64,000 nt of DNA from Alteromonas profundi (GTDB lineage Bacteria > Pseudomonadota > Gammaproteobacteria > Enterobacterales > Alteromonadaceae). The stretch covers positions 24,748 through 88,747 of the forward strand of contig NZ_JAAAWN010000016.1 of assembly GCF_010500865.1 (NCBI RefSeq), in the 5' to 3' direction. Both the position numbers and the translations under genes were made by a program. This document shows positions 17,794 to 27,037 of the stretch, in pieces (position 1 is the first letter of the stretch; the number at the start of each line of letters is the position of its first letter). The notes below the pieces were generated by a model that was not told the origin of the DNA, made no database searches, and worked only from the letters and a program-made list of their open reading frames with translations.

Positions 17794-17873
17794 ATGGTAT
17801 TAAGCTGAAAATCTTCTGCTTGTAACGCCGGTACATAGCCGCCTTTCTGGTGACACCGATAGGAATCCAATTC

Positions 17874-18881
17874 ATGAACACCAAACCACCCAAAATGGCC
17901 ACCGACTTAGCATTACGTAATGAGGAATCGAACCAGATTGCTCATCGGGAATCCGAGTCACTGCGGCACTACCTCCAGGCGGCCACCTCCGATAACACCC
18001 GCAAGGCCTACCGATCCGCCATTCGCCAATTTGAGAAATGGGGTGGCCGGTTGCCGACTGACCGAGATACGGTGGTGCGCTATCTGCTCGCCAGGGCCGA
18101 ATCGCTCAACGCCCGGACGTTAGATCTCCACCTCACCGCCATTAGCCAGTGGCACCATTACCAAGGCGTCACTGATCCGGTGCGCGATCCCCTGGTGCGG
18201 AAAACCATGGAAGGCATTCGTCGCACTCATGGCCAACCCAAACGCAAGGCCAAGGCCCTACGCCTGGAACACATCGCACAAATGGTGGATTACCTGCGGT
18301 GTTTGCCGGATAGCAAAAAGAAGCATAGGGATATCGCCCTGGTGTTGACCGGCTTTTTCGGCGCTTTTCGTCGCAGCGAACTGGTGGCCATTCAAATCAG
18401 TGATCTGAATTGGGAGCCGGAAGGCCTGATCATCCGGTTGCCGCGCTCCAAAACGGATCAACAGGCGACAGGGCTGGCCCGCGCCTTACCTTTCGGTACA
18501 CCAGGTTGTTGTCCGGCTACAGCAATCAAGGCCTGGATGGATAGCGCTGAGATTGATAGCGGCCCGCTCTTTAGGCCGGTTAACCGCTGGGATCAGGTGA
18601 CGCCCAGGCCTCTGAACCCAGGGGCAATTAATGACTTGCTCAAAACCCTGGGCAAGGCCTGTCAGTTCGACTTCGTGCCCGAGTTGAGCAGTCACAGTTT
18701 TCGCCGCGGCCTCTCCACTTCGGCGGCTCGAGAACGGGTAGACTTCGAGCTGATCAAGAAACAAGGCGGCTGGAAAAGCGATGCAACGGTCTGGGAGTAC
18801 ATCGAAGAAGGCCAGCAACTTTCGAATAATGCCTCGCTGATATTGATGGAAAAGTTGGTCACGCTGATCGACCCCGTATAA
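17874..18881 (+). CDS. tnpS: TnpS-like tyrosine recombinase (cointegrate resolvase)
   Basis: I use the ATG at 17874, which has AGGA upstream; a GTG at 17850 would add eight residues. This gives 335 residues, near the usual TnpS length. The core-binding domain begins at SDNTRKAYRSAIRQFEKWGG. The catalytic domain shows the first Arg in GFFGAFRRSEL, the HxxR box in SHSFRRG, the Trp in GGWKSD and the Tyr in VWEYIEE. With TnpT it resolves transposition cointegrates at the site in the intergenic region. It is distinct from, but related in fold to, the recombinase at 14439-15410. Confidence 0.92.
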   Translation: MNTKPPKMATDLALRNEESNQIAHRESESLRHYLQAATSDNTRKAYRSAIRQFEKWGGRLPTDRDTVVRYLLARAESLNARTLDLHLTAISQWHHYQGVTDPVRDPLVRKTMEGIRRTHGQPKRKAKALRLEHIAQMVDYLRCLPDSKKKHRDIALVLTGFFGAFRRSELVAIQISDLNWEPEGLIIRLPRSKTDQQATGLARALPFGTPGCCPATAIKAWMDSAEIDSGPLFRPVNRWDQVTPRPLNPGAINDLLKTLGKACQFDFVPELSSHSFRRGLSTSAARERVDFELIKKQGGWKSDATVWEYIEEGQQLSNNASLILMEKLVTLIDPV

Positions 18882-18910
18882 CCCGTCAAATCACGAATCC
18901 CACTCTCAAT

Positions 18911-19819
18911 TCATCTTTGCGTCTCCAGCGCTGCCCGTATCGCTTTCGCCAGATCCTCGGGCTTGCCCTTGCCCCAATAATGCAGGAAATAGTAGGAAGG
19001 CGTTTCACCGGTCATATGGTTGTGCAGCGCCACGATGTGGATGCCCGCCTGACGCAGCGTCCGCATCACCGGCTGGATCTCGTCCGCGGTCATGGCAAAA
19101 TCCCCATCGACGACCGCCTGCTTCTCATTCCCGGAGAAGGCGGCCCAGGTGGACAGGCCCATGGATGCGCCAAATTCCACACCGTGCATTCTGGCGCTGC
19201 GCCCGAACGTGAATTTCAGCACCTGCCCGTTAAGGCTGCCCTCGGCATCCAGAATCTTTTCCAACGTCTTGGTGTTGTATTTGCCGGTGATATCGGGCAC
19301 ATCACCCGGAAATCGTTCTTGCGGTACGGGATGCTTTTTACGCACTTGTTTAATGGCATCCCACATGGCCTTGACGCCTTCGGCGAGTGACTCGGCGTTT
19401 CGTCCATGGCCGCCGATGTGCATAAAGTAAACCGGCGGACGGTCGAACACGAAATGGTTGTGCAGCGCGGTGATGTCCAGGCCGTGGGCAAAGGCGGCGT
19501 CCATGGCCGGGGTGATTTCATCCTCAAACACCACCGTATCCCCCATCACCATAACACCACCCTCCGGCAAGGCCTTGAACGCGGCCCAACTCCCGAGGCC
19601 CGCCGGCGGCGGGAACTTCATACCGTCAACGGTGACGGGCACGTCGTCGCGCTTCCAGCCGATACGCACCACGCCATCAGGTTTGGCCGTTGCCTGGGTG
19701 CCAGCCGCCTGGCCAATGGCCTTATCATCGAGGCGGCCGGAATCGTCGGCCATTGTTATGGATGCTTGAATGAATAAAGCGCACATTAGAATGAATGCTC
19801 GAAGCGGAGACATTGTCAT
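18911..19819 (-). CDS. Periplasmic double-DUF1259 protein of chromate operon
   Basis: About 302 residues from the ATG at 19819, which has GAGGAA upstream. A signal peptide ends near TMADD. Two DUF1259 (LppY/LpqO-type) repeats follow; each has an ALHNH motif with a nearby FxHxxG segment (VYFMHIGGHG and YYFLHYWGKG). Paired His motifs suggest metal binding, but the family's activity is not established. It lies 52 bases downstream of chrA on the same strand, so it is probably the last gene of the chromate operon. DUF1259 genes do occur next to chrA in other proteobacteria. Confidence 0.85.
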   Translation of the reverse strand: MTMSPLRAFILMCALFIQASITMADDSGRLDDKAIGQAAGTQATAKPDGVVRIGWKRDDVPVTVDGMKFPPPAGLGSWAAFKALPEGGVMVMGDTVVFEDEITPAMDAAFAHGLDITALHNHFVFDRPPVYFMHIGGHGRNAESLAEGVKAMWDAIKQVRKKHPVPQERFPGDVPDITGKYNTKTLEKILDAEGSLNGQVLKFTFGRSARMHGVEFGASMGLSTWAAFSGNEKQAVVDGDFAMTADEIQPVMRTLRQAGIHIVALHNHMTGETPSYYFLHYWGKGKPEDLAKAIRAALETQR

Positions 19820-19871
19820 GGCTATTCCTCTTTTTTTGTTGCTGTGAAACATTTTTGGCTGTATTGGGGGG

Positions 19872-21329
19872 TTACGCCGCCGGGACGCCTGCAAATAACA
19901 GATGGTACACAATACCCAGCAGTGCGCTGACTAAAATCATCGGCAACATGCCCACCTTAAAGCGCAACATAGCGATAAAGGCGCCCGCGGCCAGCGCGAC
20001 GCTGACAATGTGGATGCTGCCCCAGGCGGGTATCAGCAGTAGCATACCATAGGCCCGTACAGTTTCAACCTCGTTAAAGGCGACGTGCACCGCGAACCAG
20101 ATGGCGAGATTCAGCATCACGCCCACCACGGCCGCCGTGACCGCCGACAGCGCCGCGCTCACCGCCTGGTTGCCGCGCAGTGTTTCCACATACGGCGCGC
20201 CCAGGAAGATCCACAAAAAGCAGGGAACGAAGGTGACCCAGGTGGCTAAAACCGATGCCAAGATGCCTGCTGTGAAGGGGTCGAGCGTTCCCGGAGCCCG
20301 GAAGGCCCCCATAAAGCCCACGAATTGCACCACTTGGATCAGCGGGCCGGGTGTAGTTTCCGCCATACCCAGACCATCCAGCATTTCCCCCGGTGCCAGC
20401 CATCCATAGTTTTGTACCGCCTCCTGGGCCATGTAGGCCAGCACCGAATAGGCGCCACCGAAGGTGACAACCGCCAGTTTGCTGAAGAAAAGCCCAATCT
20501 GGGTGAACACATCCTCATAGCCCAAGGTCACAAGCAGGGCGACAAGTGGCGCAAACCACAGCGGCAGCCAGACGGCGAGCACCTTGAGTGCCCGCCCCCG
20601 TGACGCCCGGGTATGGCTTGCCGCGCCGCCCTCCATCATGGCATCAATCGCACGCCCGGCGTCCTCGGGGGTATCGTGCCCCTTGATGACCACAAAGCGT
20701 TCCGGATCGACATGCCGACCCAGCAGACCGATCAATCCGGCGGTAACGATTACGATCGGGAAAGGCACGGCAAAGAAGAAGATCGCCACGAAAGCGGCGA
20801 CCGCCAATGCGTACATGTAGGCGTTCTTGAGGACGCGCTTGCCGATGCGGATCACCGCCTGGATCACGATCGCCAGCACGGCCGCCTTGATACCGAAAAA
20901 CAGGGCCTGCACCAGTGACGCTTCCTGAAATCCAGCGTAGAGCAGACTGAGCACCAGAATGCTGAGAAAGCCCGGCAGCACGAACAGGGCGCCCGCAACC
21001 AGTCCACCCTTGATGCCATGCAGCAGCCAGCCGATATAGGTGGCCAGTTGCTGGGCTTCAGGTCCGGGCAGCACCATGCAGTAATTCAGCGCGTGCAGGA
21101 AGCGGCTCTCACTGACCCATTGCTTTTCATCCACCAGAATACGGTGCATCACCGCGATCTGGCCGGCGGGACCGCCAAAGCTCAGGATGGCGACCCGCAA
21201 CCAGACACGCACGGCCTCCCCGAAGGTGATGTGATGGCCGAATGCATTGAGGTTACCAGCGGTCGCATCCCTGGTGATTTGATTGGACCCGCTGCTTGGC
21301 GGTACAGATGAAGTTGACGGTTCGTGCAT
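19872..21329 (-). CDS. chrA: Chromate efflux transporter ChrA
   Basis: A 485-residue two-domain (long-chain) CHR transporter with about ten to twelve transmembrane helices. Each half carries the family motif: FGGPAGQIAVMH near residue 50 and FGGAYSVLAYMAQEAV near residue 290. The matching second motifs are MVLPGPEAQQLATYIGW and MAETTPGPLIQVVQFVGF. It exports chromate from the cytoplasm. It starts 2 bases after the chrB frame and probably depends on coupled translation, so the chrB frameshift could reduce its expression. Confidence 0.95.
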   Translation of the reverse strand: MHEPSTSSVPPSSGSNQITRDATAGNLNAFGHHITFGEAVRVWLRVAILSFGGPAGQIAVMHRILVDEKQWVSESRFLHALNYCMVLPGPEAQQLATYIGWLLHGIKGGLVAGALFVLPGFLSILVLSLLYAGFQEASLVQALFFGIKAAVLAIVIQAVIRIGKRVLKNAYMYALAVAAFVAIFFFAVPFPIVIVTAGLIGLLGRHVDPERFVVIKGHDTPEDAGRAIDAMMEGGAASHTRASRGRALKVLAVWLPLWFAPLVALLVTLGYEDVFTQIGLFFSKLAVVTFGGAYSVLAYMAQEAVQNYGWLAPGEMLDGLGMAETTPGPLIQVVQFVGFMGAFRAPGTLDPFTAGILASVLATWVTFVPCFLWIFLGAPYVETLRGNQAVSAALSAVTAAVVGVMLNLAIWFAVHVAFNEVETVRAYGMLLLIPAWGSIHIVSVALAAGAFIAMLRFKVGMLPMILVSALLGIVYHLLFAGVPAA

Positions 21330-21331
21330 GG

Positions 21332-22260
21332 TTATTGTTCCTTACCGTAAGTGACCAACAGGCTGTCGAAAACCTGATTGGCAGCTTGTAATAATTGATC
21401 ATCATCGCTATGGGTTTCGCGCAGCCCTATCAATACACACTCGACCCCGGCGGCCTCCGGCGGCTGATGTCCCCCCACATCGAGGTAGTGCACGAGTTTT
21501 CCAAGCCGGAGTAGCGCGGGTGAATCCAGGTCGAAGCTCGCCAGCAGCGTTTCGAAAGTGACTTTTTCTTCCACGTGAGTAAAGGTCGCCCCATCGAAAT
21601 CGAACCCCAGCGCCTCATCCGGGCAGTCGTCCGGCGAGGCCAGCCATAAAAAGCGTGCGGATGGATCGATGAAGCGGCCAATCAGCCAGGCACTGGCCAA
21701 ACGGTCCACCCACGGCCGACGCCGCGTCGCCCAGAGCCTGCCTTGATAATCGGCTCGATCAAGACGGCGGATTGTGCGAGGTTCGGGCTGCGGCTCATCG
21801 GGAGACAAGACCCGGTTGGCATCGCTTTCCAGCTGTTTCAGAGCCGTATCGATTCGATCCCGCGCGGCACCGGGGAAAAAATCGATGGCTGACAGTCGCG
21901 TGAAGCTTTTGCGCAGTTTGCGTGTTTCCTTCATGACCTCCATGGCGGTTTCCGGCAAGAGCTTTGCCCGCAGGTCCGCCATCGCCGAGTCCAGCGACTC
22001 ATAGTCTTCCGAGCGATCGAATAGCGGGGGAACGCTTCGGTTTCAGGATCATTAGCGTGCAGTACATGGGCGGTCCCGCCACTATCACGGACATCCTGGG
22101 CAATTGCCTCTAGCTTTTCGGCATGATCAGAGATGGCTGGCAGTAGATAGACGCCATCACGCAGCGAAACGGCCCCCAGGGCTTTGATGGCGCGCCATGC
22201 CCGCATGCGCACGGTGGCGTTTTCAGTGGGGAGTGAAAGTATCAGCAGTATCCAGGACAT
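21332..22260 (-). pseudogene. chrB: chrB, chromate-resistance regulator/sensor, with 1-base frameshift
   Basis: The N-terminal part (22260-21931, MSWILLILSLPTENATVRMR) and the C-terminal part (21982-21332, with RPWVDRLASAWLIGRFIDP and GLRETHSDDDQ) are both normal ChrB but lie in different frames. Around 22026-22030 a run of five C on the coding strand would need six to keep the frame and to restore FPPLFDRSEDYESLDSAMAD. The total length then matches full ChrB proteins (about 310 residues). Either the gene is inactivated, or the homopolymer is a sequencing error. ChrB normally regulates the chr operon, with a possible enzymatic C-terminal domain. Confidence 0.85.
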
Positions 22261-22269
22261 GCGTAGATC

Positions 22270-22289
22270 TTAGTACATATATGTTATAA
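22270..22289. promoter_or_regulatory. Palindrome in the chrB promoter region
   Basis: TTA-N2-ACATATATGT-N2-TAA is symmetric about 22279/22280 and lies 10 bases upstream of the chrB start. It is the most likely operator for ChrB in the 169-bp gap between the divergent chrB and tnpA genes. Confidence 0.45.
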
Positions 22290-22429
22290 CCTCTACACAT
22301 TTTTAAACCGAATAACCCCTGGGCAAGAGCGATTGCCTTTAAAGGCGGTGATGCACCTTTAAATACCGCATCCATCAATAAAAACAGCGCTATAGCGCAG
22401 TTGGCGTGACCGGAGCCAAGTGAGGTCCT

Positions 22430-25363
22430 ATGACAGCCAAAGAGCAGTTCTTAACCGATCAGCAGCGGTACCAACCGTTAATATTGCCGCAACGATTCTC
22501 CGATGAGGAAATGGTTCGCGATTGGACGCTAAGCCGTCGTGATTGCGAGGTCGTCAACAAGTATCGCAAGCAATATCGCCTGGGATTTGCCATCCAACTG
22601 TGTGCCATGCGCCTCTATGGCCGGTTTCTAAACCAGCTCCATGATCTTTCGCCACGAGTGATCAGCTACCTGAGTAGTCAACTCGATCTTCCTCCTACGC
22701 TAACGGTGGAAGTGCCCGAAAGAGAAGCCACGGTGTTGGAACACCGGAACAATATCCTCAAGTACCTGGGCTTTCATCGGTTTGACGACAAAGTGGAAGC
22801 AGATCTGGACCGCTGGATTGAAGAACATGCCCAACAGGGACTGCTTCCGGATGAACTTTTTCACCGGGCAGAACGCCACCTTCTGTTGAAACGTATTGTT
22901 TTACCTGGCCCCACGACGATCGAAAGACAGATCATCCGCATATGTAACCAGGTACACGCTCAGCTTTTTGAGCAAGTGTTTGATCAGATGTCGCCGGAAT
23001 TACGCGATGCCATTGACGATTTGTTGCAAGCCACCGACGGCAATCAACGAACCTACTTCAACCAACTCAAAGAGTACCCGCCGGGTGCGAAAATATCATC
23101 ACTGAAACGCTATTTGGAACGCTATGACAATCTGGTGTCCACCGGCATTAATGAGTTCGAAGAAAAGGTCATTGATACCGCTTTTCTTAACTACCTGTAC
23201 CGACTGACCAAGCGTTACAGCGCTAAGGACATGAAGCGCTTCAAGGACCATAAGCGCTATGCATTGATGATTTGCTTCCTGTTGGAATCCCGCAAGATCC
23301 TGTTGGATCATCTGGTCAAAATGCATGATCAGTACATGACAGAGCTATGCCGGCAAACCAAAAACAGCCACGACAAAAAACACAAGGAGTTTCGCAAGCG
23401 CCAAAAGAAAGCCATCGATGCTGTGCTTGAAACCACGCATGTTTTGCTGGAATGGCCGGATGAACAGCCATTGTACAAGAAGGACTTGTGGCAACGCATT
23501 GACGAGAAACATCTGCTGGCATCCATTGACGACCTGCACATTTTTAAACGCCTGGAGGAACGCGGCTACTGCGATTTGTTGCTGGCCCGTTATCCCAGTT
23601 TACGAAAATATTTTGCCGACTTTATCCGGTTACCATTTGAAGTGGCTAAAGGTTCCGGGCCGCTGATAAAAGCTATTGAGTTCGTCCGGAAATTGGATGA
23701 TGGCGACCTGAAAAAGCTACCCGAGAACACACCGACAGCATTCATTCCCCGCGAACTACGCCGCACCCTTAAAGATCAAGCCGGTAACATCAATCGCAAC
23801 GTTTGGGAAATGGGATTGGCTCTCGCTATGAAAGACGCCTTGCGTTCCGGCGATTTGTACTTGCCGCAGAGTAAGCAGCATGTTTCGTTCTGGGATCTCA
23901 CCTTAAATGAACCCAGTTGGGATGAAACCAGACAGGCTGTCTATACCGAACTTCAACAGCCTCCACCGCACGAAGTTCGAGCCGCCATTTCAACGCAGTT
24001 CCACGAATCAGTCTCTGAAGCGAAAAAGCTGTTCGGCCTGGACAACTTCGCGGAAATTCAAAACGGCCGATTGAAACTCAAACGTGATGACAAGCTCGAG
24101 GTCCCGGATAAAGTCAACCAACTGCAAAAAGTGATCGATGCACATATGCCCAGCATACGTATCGAACAGCTTCTGATGGAAGTAGATCAAATGACACATT
24201 ACAGCCGTCATTTTGTCCCTATCCAGCACCATCAATCGCGCCCCAAAGCCTTTTACAAAAGCCTGATGGCCGCCATTATTTCGCAGGCCACCAACCTGGG
24301 TGTCGTATCCATGAGCAATAGCGTTAAAGGTGTGACCGTCGATATGCTCCGGCATATCCTGCAATACTATATTCGAGAGGAAACCCTGATCAACGCCAGT
24401 GCTGAAATTGTGAATCAACACCATGAGCTGCCGTTGAGTGCGGTGCACGGCACCGGTACATTGTCCTCATCGGATGCGCAACGCTTTAAAATCCGCGCCG
24501 ACAGCCTGTTGGCTTCTTACTATCCCCGCTACTACGGTTATTATGAAAAAGCCATCGGGATCTACACCCACGTTTCCGATCAATATTCAGTGTTCAGCAC
24601 CAAGATTATTTCCTGTAGCCCGCGTGAAGCGCTGTATGTTTTGGACGGCCTGCTGGAAAACAACACGATTCTGAAAATCCGGGAGCACACCACCGATACA
24701 CATGGCTATACCGAAATCGTCTTCGCACTCTGTCATTTGCTCGGATTCTACTTTATGCCGCGCATTCGGGATCTCAAAGATCAGCAGCTTTACCGTATTG
24801 ACAAAACCGTCGATTACGGCGACCTCAACCATTTACTCACCAAAACAGCCGATCTGGCCATCATTGAGGAACAGTGGGAATATATGATGCGAGTGGCGAT
24901 TTCACTGAAGCAGAAAACTGCGCCAGCACACGTCATCGTCCAACGATTAACCAATAGTTCACCTTCGGATCGCCTCACCAAAGCCTTTACGAACTTGGGG
25001 CGGATTATCAAGACCGAATACATTCTGCGGTACCTGACTGACAAAGAACTCCGTCAAACCGTCCAACGGCAACTGAATAAAGGGGAATACCGACATAAAC
25101 TGCCGCGCTGGATATTCTTTGCGGAACAGGGTGAATTCACCACAGGCGACTATGAAGAAATCATGAACAAGGCCAGTAGTCTCAGCTTTGTGTCCAATGC
25201 CATTCTGTACTGGAACACCATCAAGATAAGCGACATTGTGGAGCAGCTTCGGCAGCAAGGGGAGAAAATCGACGACGAGACCTTATCTCATATCTCGTTG
25301 TTGCCCTATAAGCATGTGTTACCCAACGGTACATACTTTATTGAAGATGAGGAGAAGGGATGA
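22430..25363 (+). CDS. tnpA: Tn3-family transposase TnpA
   Basis: A 977-residue, apparently full-length Tn3-superfamily transposase. The DDE catalytic residues are visible: the first Asp in GTGTLSSSDAQRF, the second in HTTDTHGYTE and the Glu in NKGEYRHKLPRWIFF. The N-terminus (QRFSDEEMVRDWTLS) is the DNA-binding region that recognises the inverted repeats. The stop codon lies 3 bases before the right inverted repeat, a typical arrangement. AGTGAGGT precedes the ATG. No frameshift or stop interrupts it. Confidence 0.96.
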   Translation: MTAKEQFLTDQQRYQPLILPQRFSDEEMVRDWTLSRRDCEVVNKYRKQYRLGFAIQLCAMRLYGRFLNQLHDLSPRVISYLSSQLDLPPTLTVEVPEREATVLEHRNNILKYLGFHRFDDKVEADLDRWIEEHAQQGLLPDELFHRAERHLLLKRIVLPGPTTIERQIIRICNQVHAQLFEQVFDQMSPELRDAIDDLLQATDGNQRTYFNQLKEYPPGAKISSLKRYLERYDNLVSTGINEFEEKVIDTAFLNYLYRLTKRYSAKDMKRFKDHKRYALMICFLLESRKILLDHLVKMHDQYMTELCRQTKNSHDKKHKEFRKRQKKAIDAVLETTHVLLEWPDEQPLYKKDLWQRIDEKHLLASIDDLHIFKRLEERGYCDLLLARYPSLRKYFADFIRLPFEVAKGSGPLIKAIEFVRKLDDGDLKKLPENTPTAFIPRELRRTLKDQAGNINRNVWEMGLALAMKDALRSGDLYLPQSKQHVSFWDLTLNEPSWDETRQAVYTELQQPPPHEVRAAISTQFHESVSEAKKLFGLDNFAEIQNGRLKLKRDDKLEVPDKVNQLQKVIDAHMPSIRIEQLLMEVDQMTHYSRHFVPIQHHQSRPKAFYKSLMAAIISQATNLGVVSMSNSVKGVTVDMLRHILQYYIREETLINASAEIVNQHHELPLSAVHGTGTLSSSDAQRFKIRADSLLASYYPRYYGYYEKAIGIYTHVSDQYSVFSTKIISCSPREALYVLDGLLENNTILKIREHTTDTHGYTEIVFALCHLLGFYFMPRIRDLKDQQLYRIDKTVDYGDLNHLLTKTADLAIIEEQWEYMMRVAISLKQKTAPAHVIVQRLTNSSPSDRLTKAFTNLGRIIKTEYILRYLTDKELRQTVQRQLNKGEYRHKLPRWIFFAEQGEFTTGDYEEIMNKASSLSFVSNAILYWNTIKISDIVEQLRQQGEKIDDETLSHISLLPYKHVLPNGTYFIEDEEKG

Positions 25364-25366
25364 TTC

Positions 25367-25441
25367 GACGGAAACCTACGGTTTCGACGTGGTCACTGGG
25401 TTCAAAACCGTAGGTTCTCGTTCAAATGCCCCCGCGGGTCC
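25367..25441 (-). repeat. Right terminal inverted repeat of the chromate transposon
   Basis: Complement of the left repeat with eight mismatches over 75 bases. It begins immediately after tnpA and ends at the ATCTT duplication (25442-25446). Confidence 0.9.
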
Positions 25442-25518
25442 ATCTTAGAATTTTCGTCTTCTGCCTTTAATAAAAGTTCATACCATGTCTTTACTAATAC
25501 TACTGGTGGTTCTCGCAT
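25442..25518 (-). pseudogene. 5' half of the small ORF split by the chromate transposon
   Basis: ATG at 25516-25518 with GGGAA upstream. The N-terminal part reads MREPPVVLVKTWYELLLKAE and continues in frame at 16452 when the transposon is removed. Together the two halves give 52 residues. Confidence 0.65.
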
Positions 25519-25690
25519 AAAATTCCCACTTTAGCTTATATCTAGCTAATCAATTCGGTGAATAGTGCCCTTCGTTACTTTGGCAAATGAGAACTAGTCT
25601 CCTCGAAAAATTCCATCCCATAATCCAGGTGATAGCTTTATGCTTAAAGTGCGACAATTTCTGTAATTAATTAAGCAAGCAAGGTAAGCA

Positions 25691-25879
25691 ATGCCAACTA
25701 TTATTTTGGAATTAGAAGATATGAAGCGGTTTGAGCAAGCGGAGGTAGTCTTAACGAACTTGCTAATGTTACAGCACCCTACCGAAAAAAAATTCATAAT
25801 AAGTCATGACGACATTGTTGTATCAATAGAAGCAGCTATTGGATTGATCCATTCCACTTTAACAATAGAACGCAATTAA
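25691..25879 (+). CDS. Small hypothetical protein
   Basis: A 62-residue acidic, helical protein with no signal peptide or membrane segment. AAGGTAA lies upstream of the ATG, at weak spacing. It could be a small regulatory or antitoxin-like protein, but nothing in the sequence proves it. Confidence 0.45.
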   Translation: MPTIILELEDMKRFEQAEVVLTNLLMLQHPTEKKFIISHDDIVVSIEAAIGLIHSTLTIERN

Positions 25880-25968
25880 CAAGAGGATATAATGGGAATA
25901 AAGCGGCGAATTGTCGTCTATAGGGAGCACATTCAGTCTCTTCAATAGATATCAATGAAGTGAAGAAC

Positions 25969-26600
25969 CTAGAAATCCGGCACTTTCTCTAACAACTCTC
26001 TCCTGTTCTTGGTAGATAATACGTTCGCCGTTCTATTATACGTATCTTTCGCGAACCCTTCATATCCAATTGCCCCAAAAAGCGGGGAGAACATGGAGCA
26101 GGCAATAAAGTTTTCGTTTGAAGCGTTTTTTTTAGTTACCTTGCGCGCGTCTTCTCTGGCTGAATCTGAGATACCGGTATTCATAAAATGCTGTTTAGTT
26201 TTGTAGGACGGATTTACAAAGAATGTATAGCTAGCTGTAAAATAGTCCATGTATTTAGTGATGTCTGCGTCAGTCGAAAGTGTTTCAAGCGTATTCGCTA
26301 TTTCAGGTAAGGTTGCCCCCCTAGCATCATCTTCCAATGCGCTGATAAGAGTTGACTTGATATCGGGTGATGAGTTTTCAAACCATATGTTGCATGCTTC
26401 ATTTAGTTTGTTGAGGCTCTTGTATTCGTCTGTTGGATAGTGCCATTTGAACTTCGCACCAGAACCAGAAAAGCTGTTTACCCAATAAATAGCTACTGGG
26501 TTTTTCTGCTCAATTAAATCCATAAGTATCGCTTTCGGAGAGCTATTTTCAGAAGCACATCCTCCGATTAATAAGGGGAAACAAGTAACATGCTTTTCAT
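25969..26600 (-). pseudogene. Lipoprotein gene with frameshift in the signal peptide
   Basis: The longest frame from ATG 26523 gives 184 residues, but the same phase continues upstream and encodes PLLIGGCASENSS, a lipobox with no start codon. A good start, ATG 26600 (MKSMLLV) with AGGA upstream, lies in the neighbouring frame. The two join if one base is added at the TTTCCCC run (plus-strand 26575-26582). The mature protein is mostly helical and of unknown family. It is either a recently broken lipoprotein or a homopolymer sequencing error; the shorter frame may still be translated. Confidence 0.6.
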
Positions 26601-26830
26601 AATCATTCCTTGATACTACATTTACAATATTTATTGGAGATCAGATTAACCTTTTTCGCAGCCATAGTCTAAGAACCAACCGATGTATGCGCCCGAAATT
26701 GATCATAAAATTGGTTGGCAATGCGTGTGTTTCCCTCGAATAGAACTTTATTCTCAAGAAAGAATGCTCTATCAAACTGAAGTAATGCCTTATGAACGGT
26801 GTTATATCGCATTTTCTTCTACCACATAAC

Positions 26831-27037
26831 CTAGCCACTAGGCACAAATACGCCCTTTCCTTCTGTCTTAATCAGTTCCTGTAAAAGTGCATGTTCAGCT
26901 TGGGTCATTTCAGCTTCATCAACAAATCGCCACCTGCTCTCGTAATACAGGTATGCATCAGCCTCTGATAATTCAGAAACATTTTGCATATCCCATAAGA
27001 GAGACTTTAAAACTGGGTATTGGTCAACGTTTATCAT
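26831..27037 (-). CDS. Small acidic hypothetical protein
   Basis: A 68-residue helical protein (MINVDQYPVLKSLLWDM) with many Glu and Asp residues and no membrane segment. GGGGAAAA precedes its region, at weak spacing. It has the composition of a small regulatory or DNA-mimic-like protein, but no family is recognised. Confidence 0.5.
   Translation of the reverse strand: MINVDQYPVLKSLLWDMQNVSELSEADAYLYYESRWRFVDEAEMTQAEHALLQELIKTEGKGVFVPSG

Larger units (their letters stand above)
16458..25441. mobile_element. Tn3-superfamily transposon (Tn4651 type) carrying chromate resistance
   Basis: An 8,984-bp unit bounded by 75-bp inverted repeats beginning GGACCnGCGGGGGCATTTGA, with direct duplications of ATCTT at 16453-16457 and 25442-25446. 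It encodes TnpA (22430-25363) and a divergent pair, TnpT (16617-17666) and TnpS (17874-18881), the cointegrate-resolution system that defines the Tn4651/Tn5041 branch. Between them lie the DUF1259 gene, chrA and chrB on the minus strand. The segment looks more GC-rich and codon-biased than its AT-rich surroundings, which suggests arrival from another host. Both ends and the transposase look intact, so it could still be mobile. Confidence 0.93.

Noticed and set aside
26641..26847. 68-residue minus-strand ORF
   Set aside because: It has no ribosome-binding site, overlaps the better supported 26831-27037 gene and has an Arg/Leu-rich tail typical of a shadow frame.
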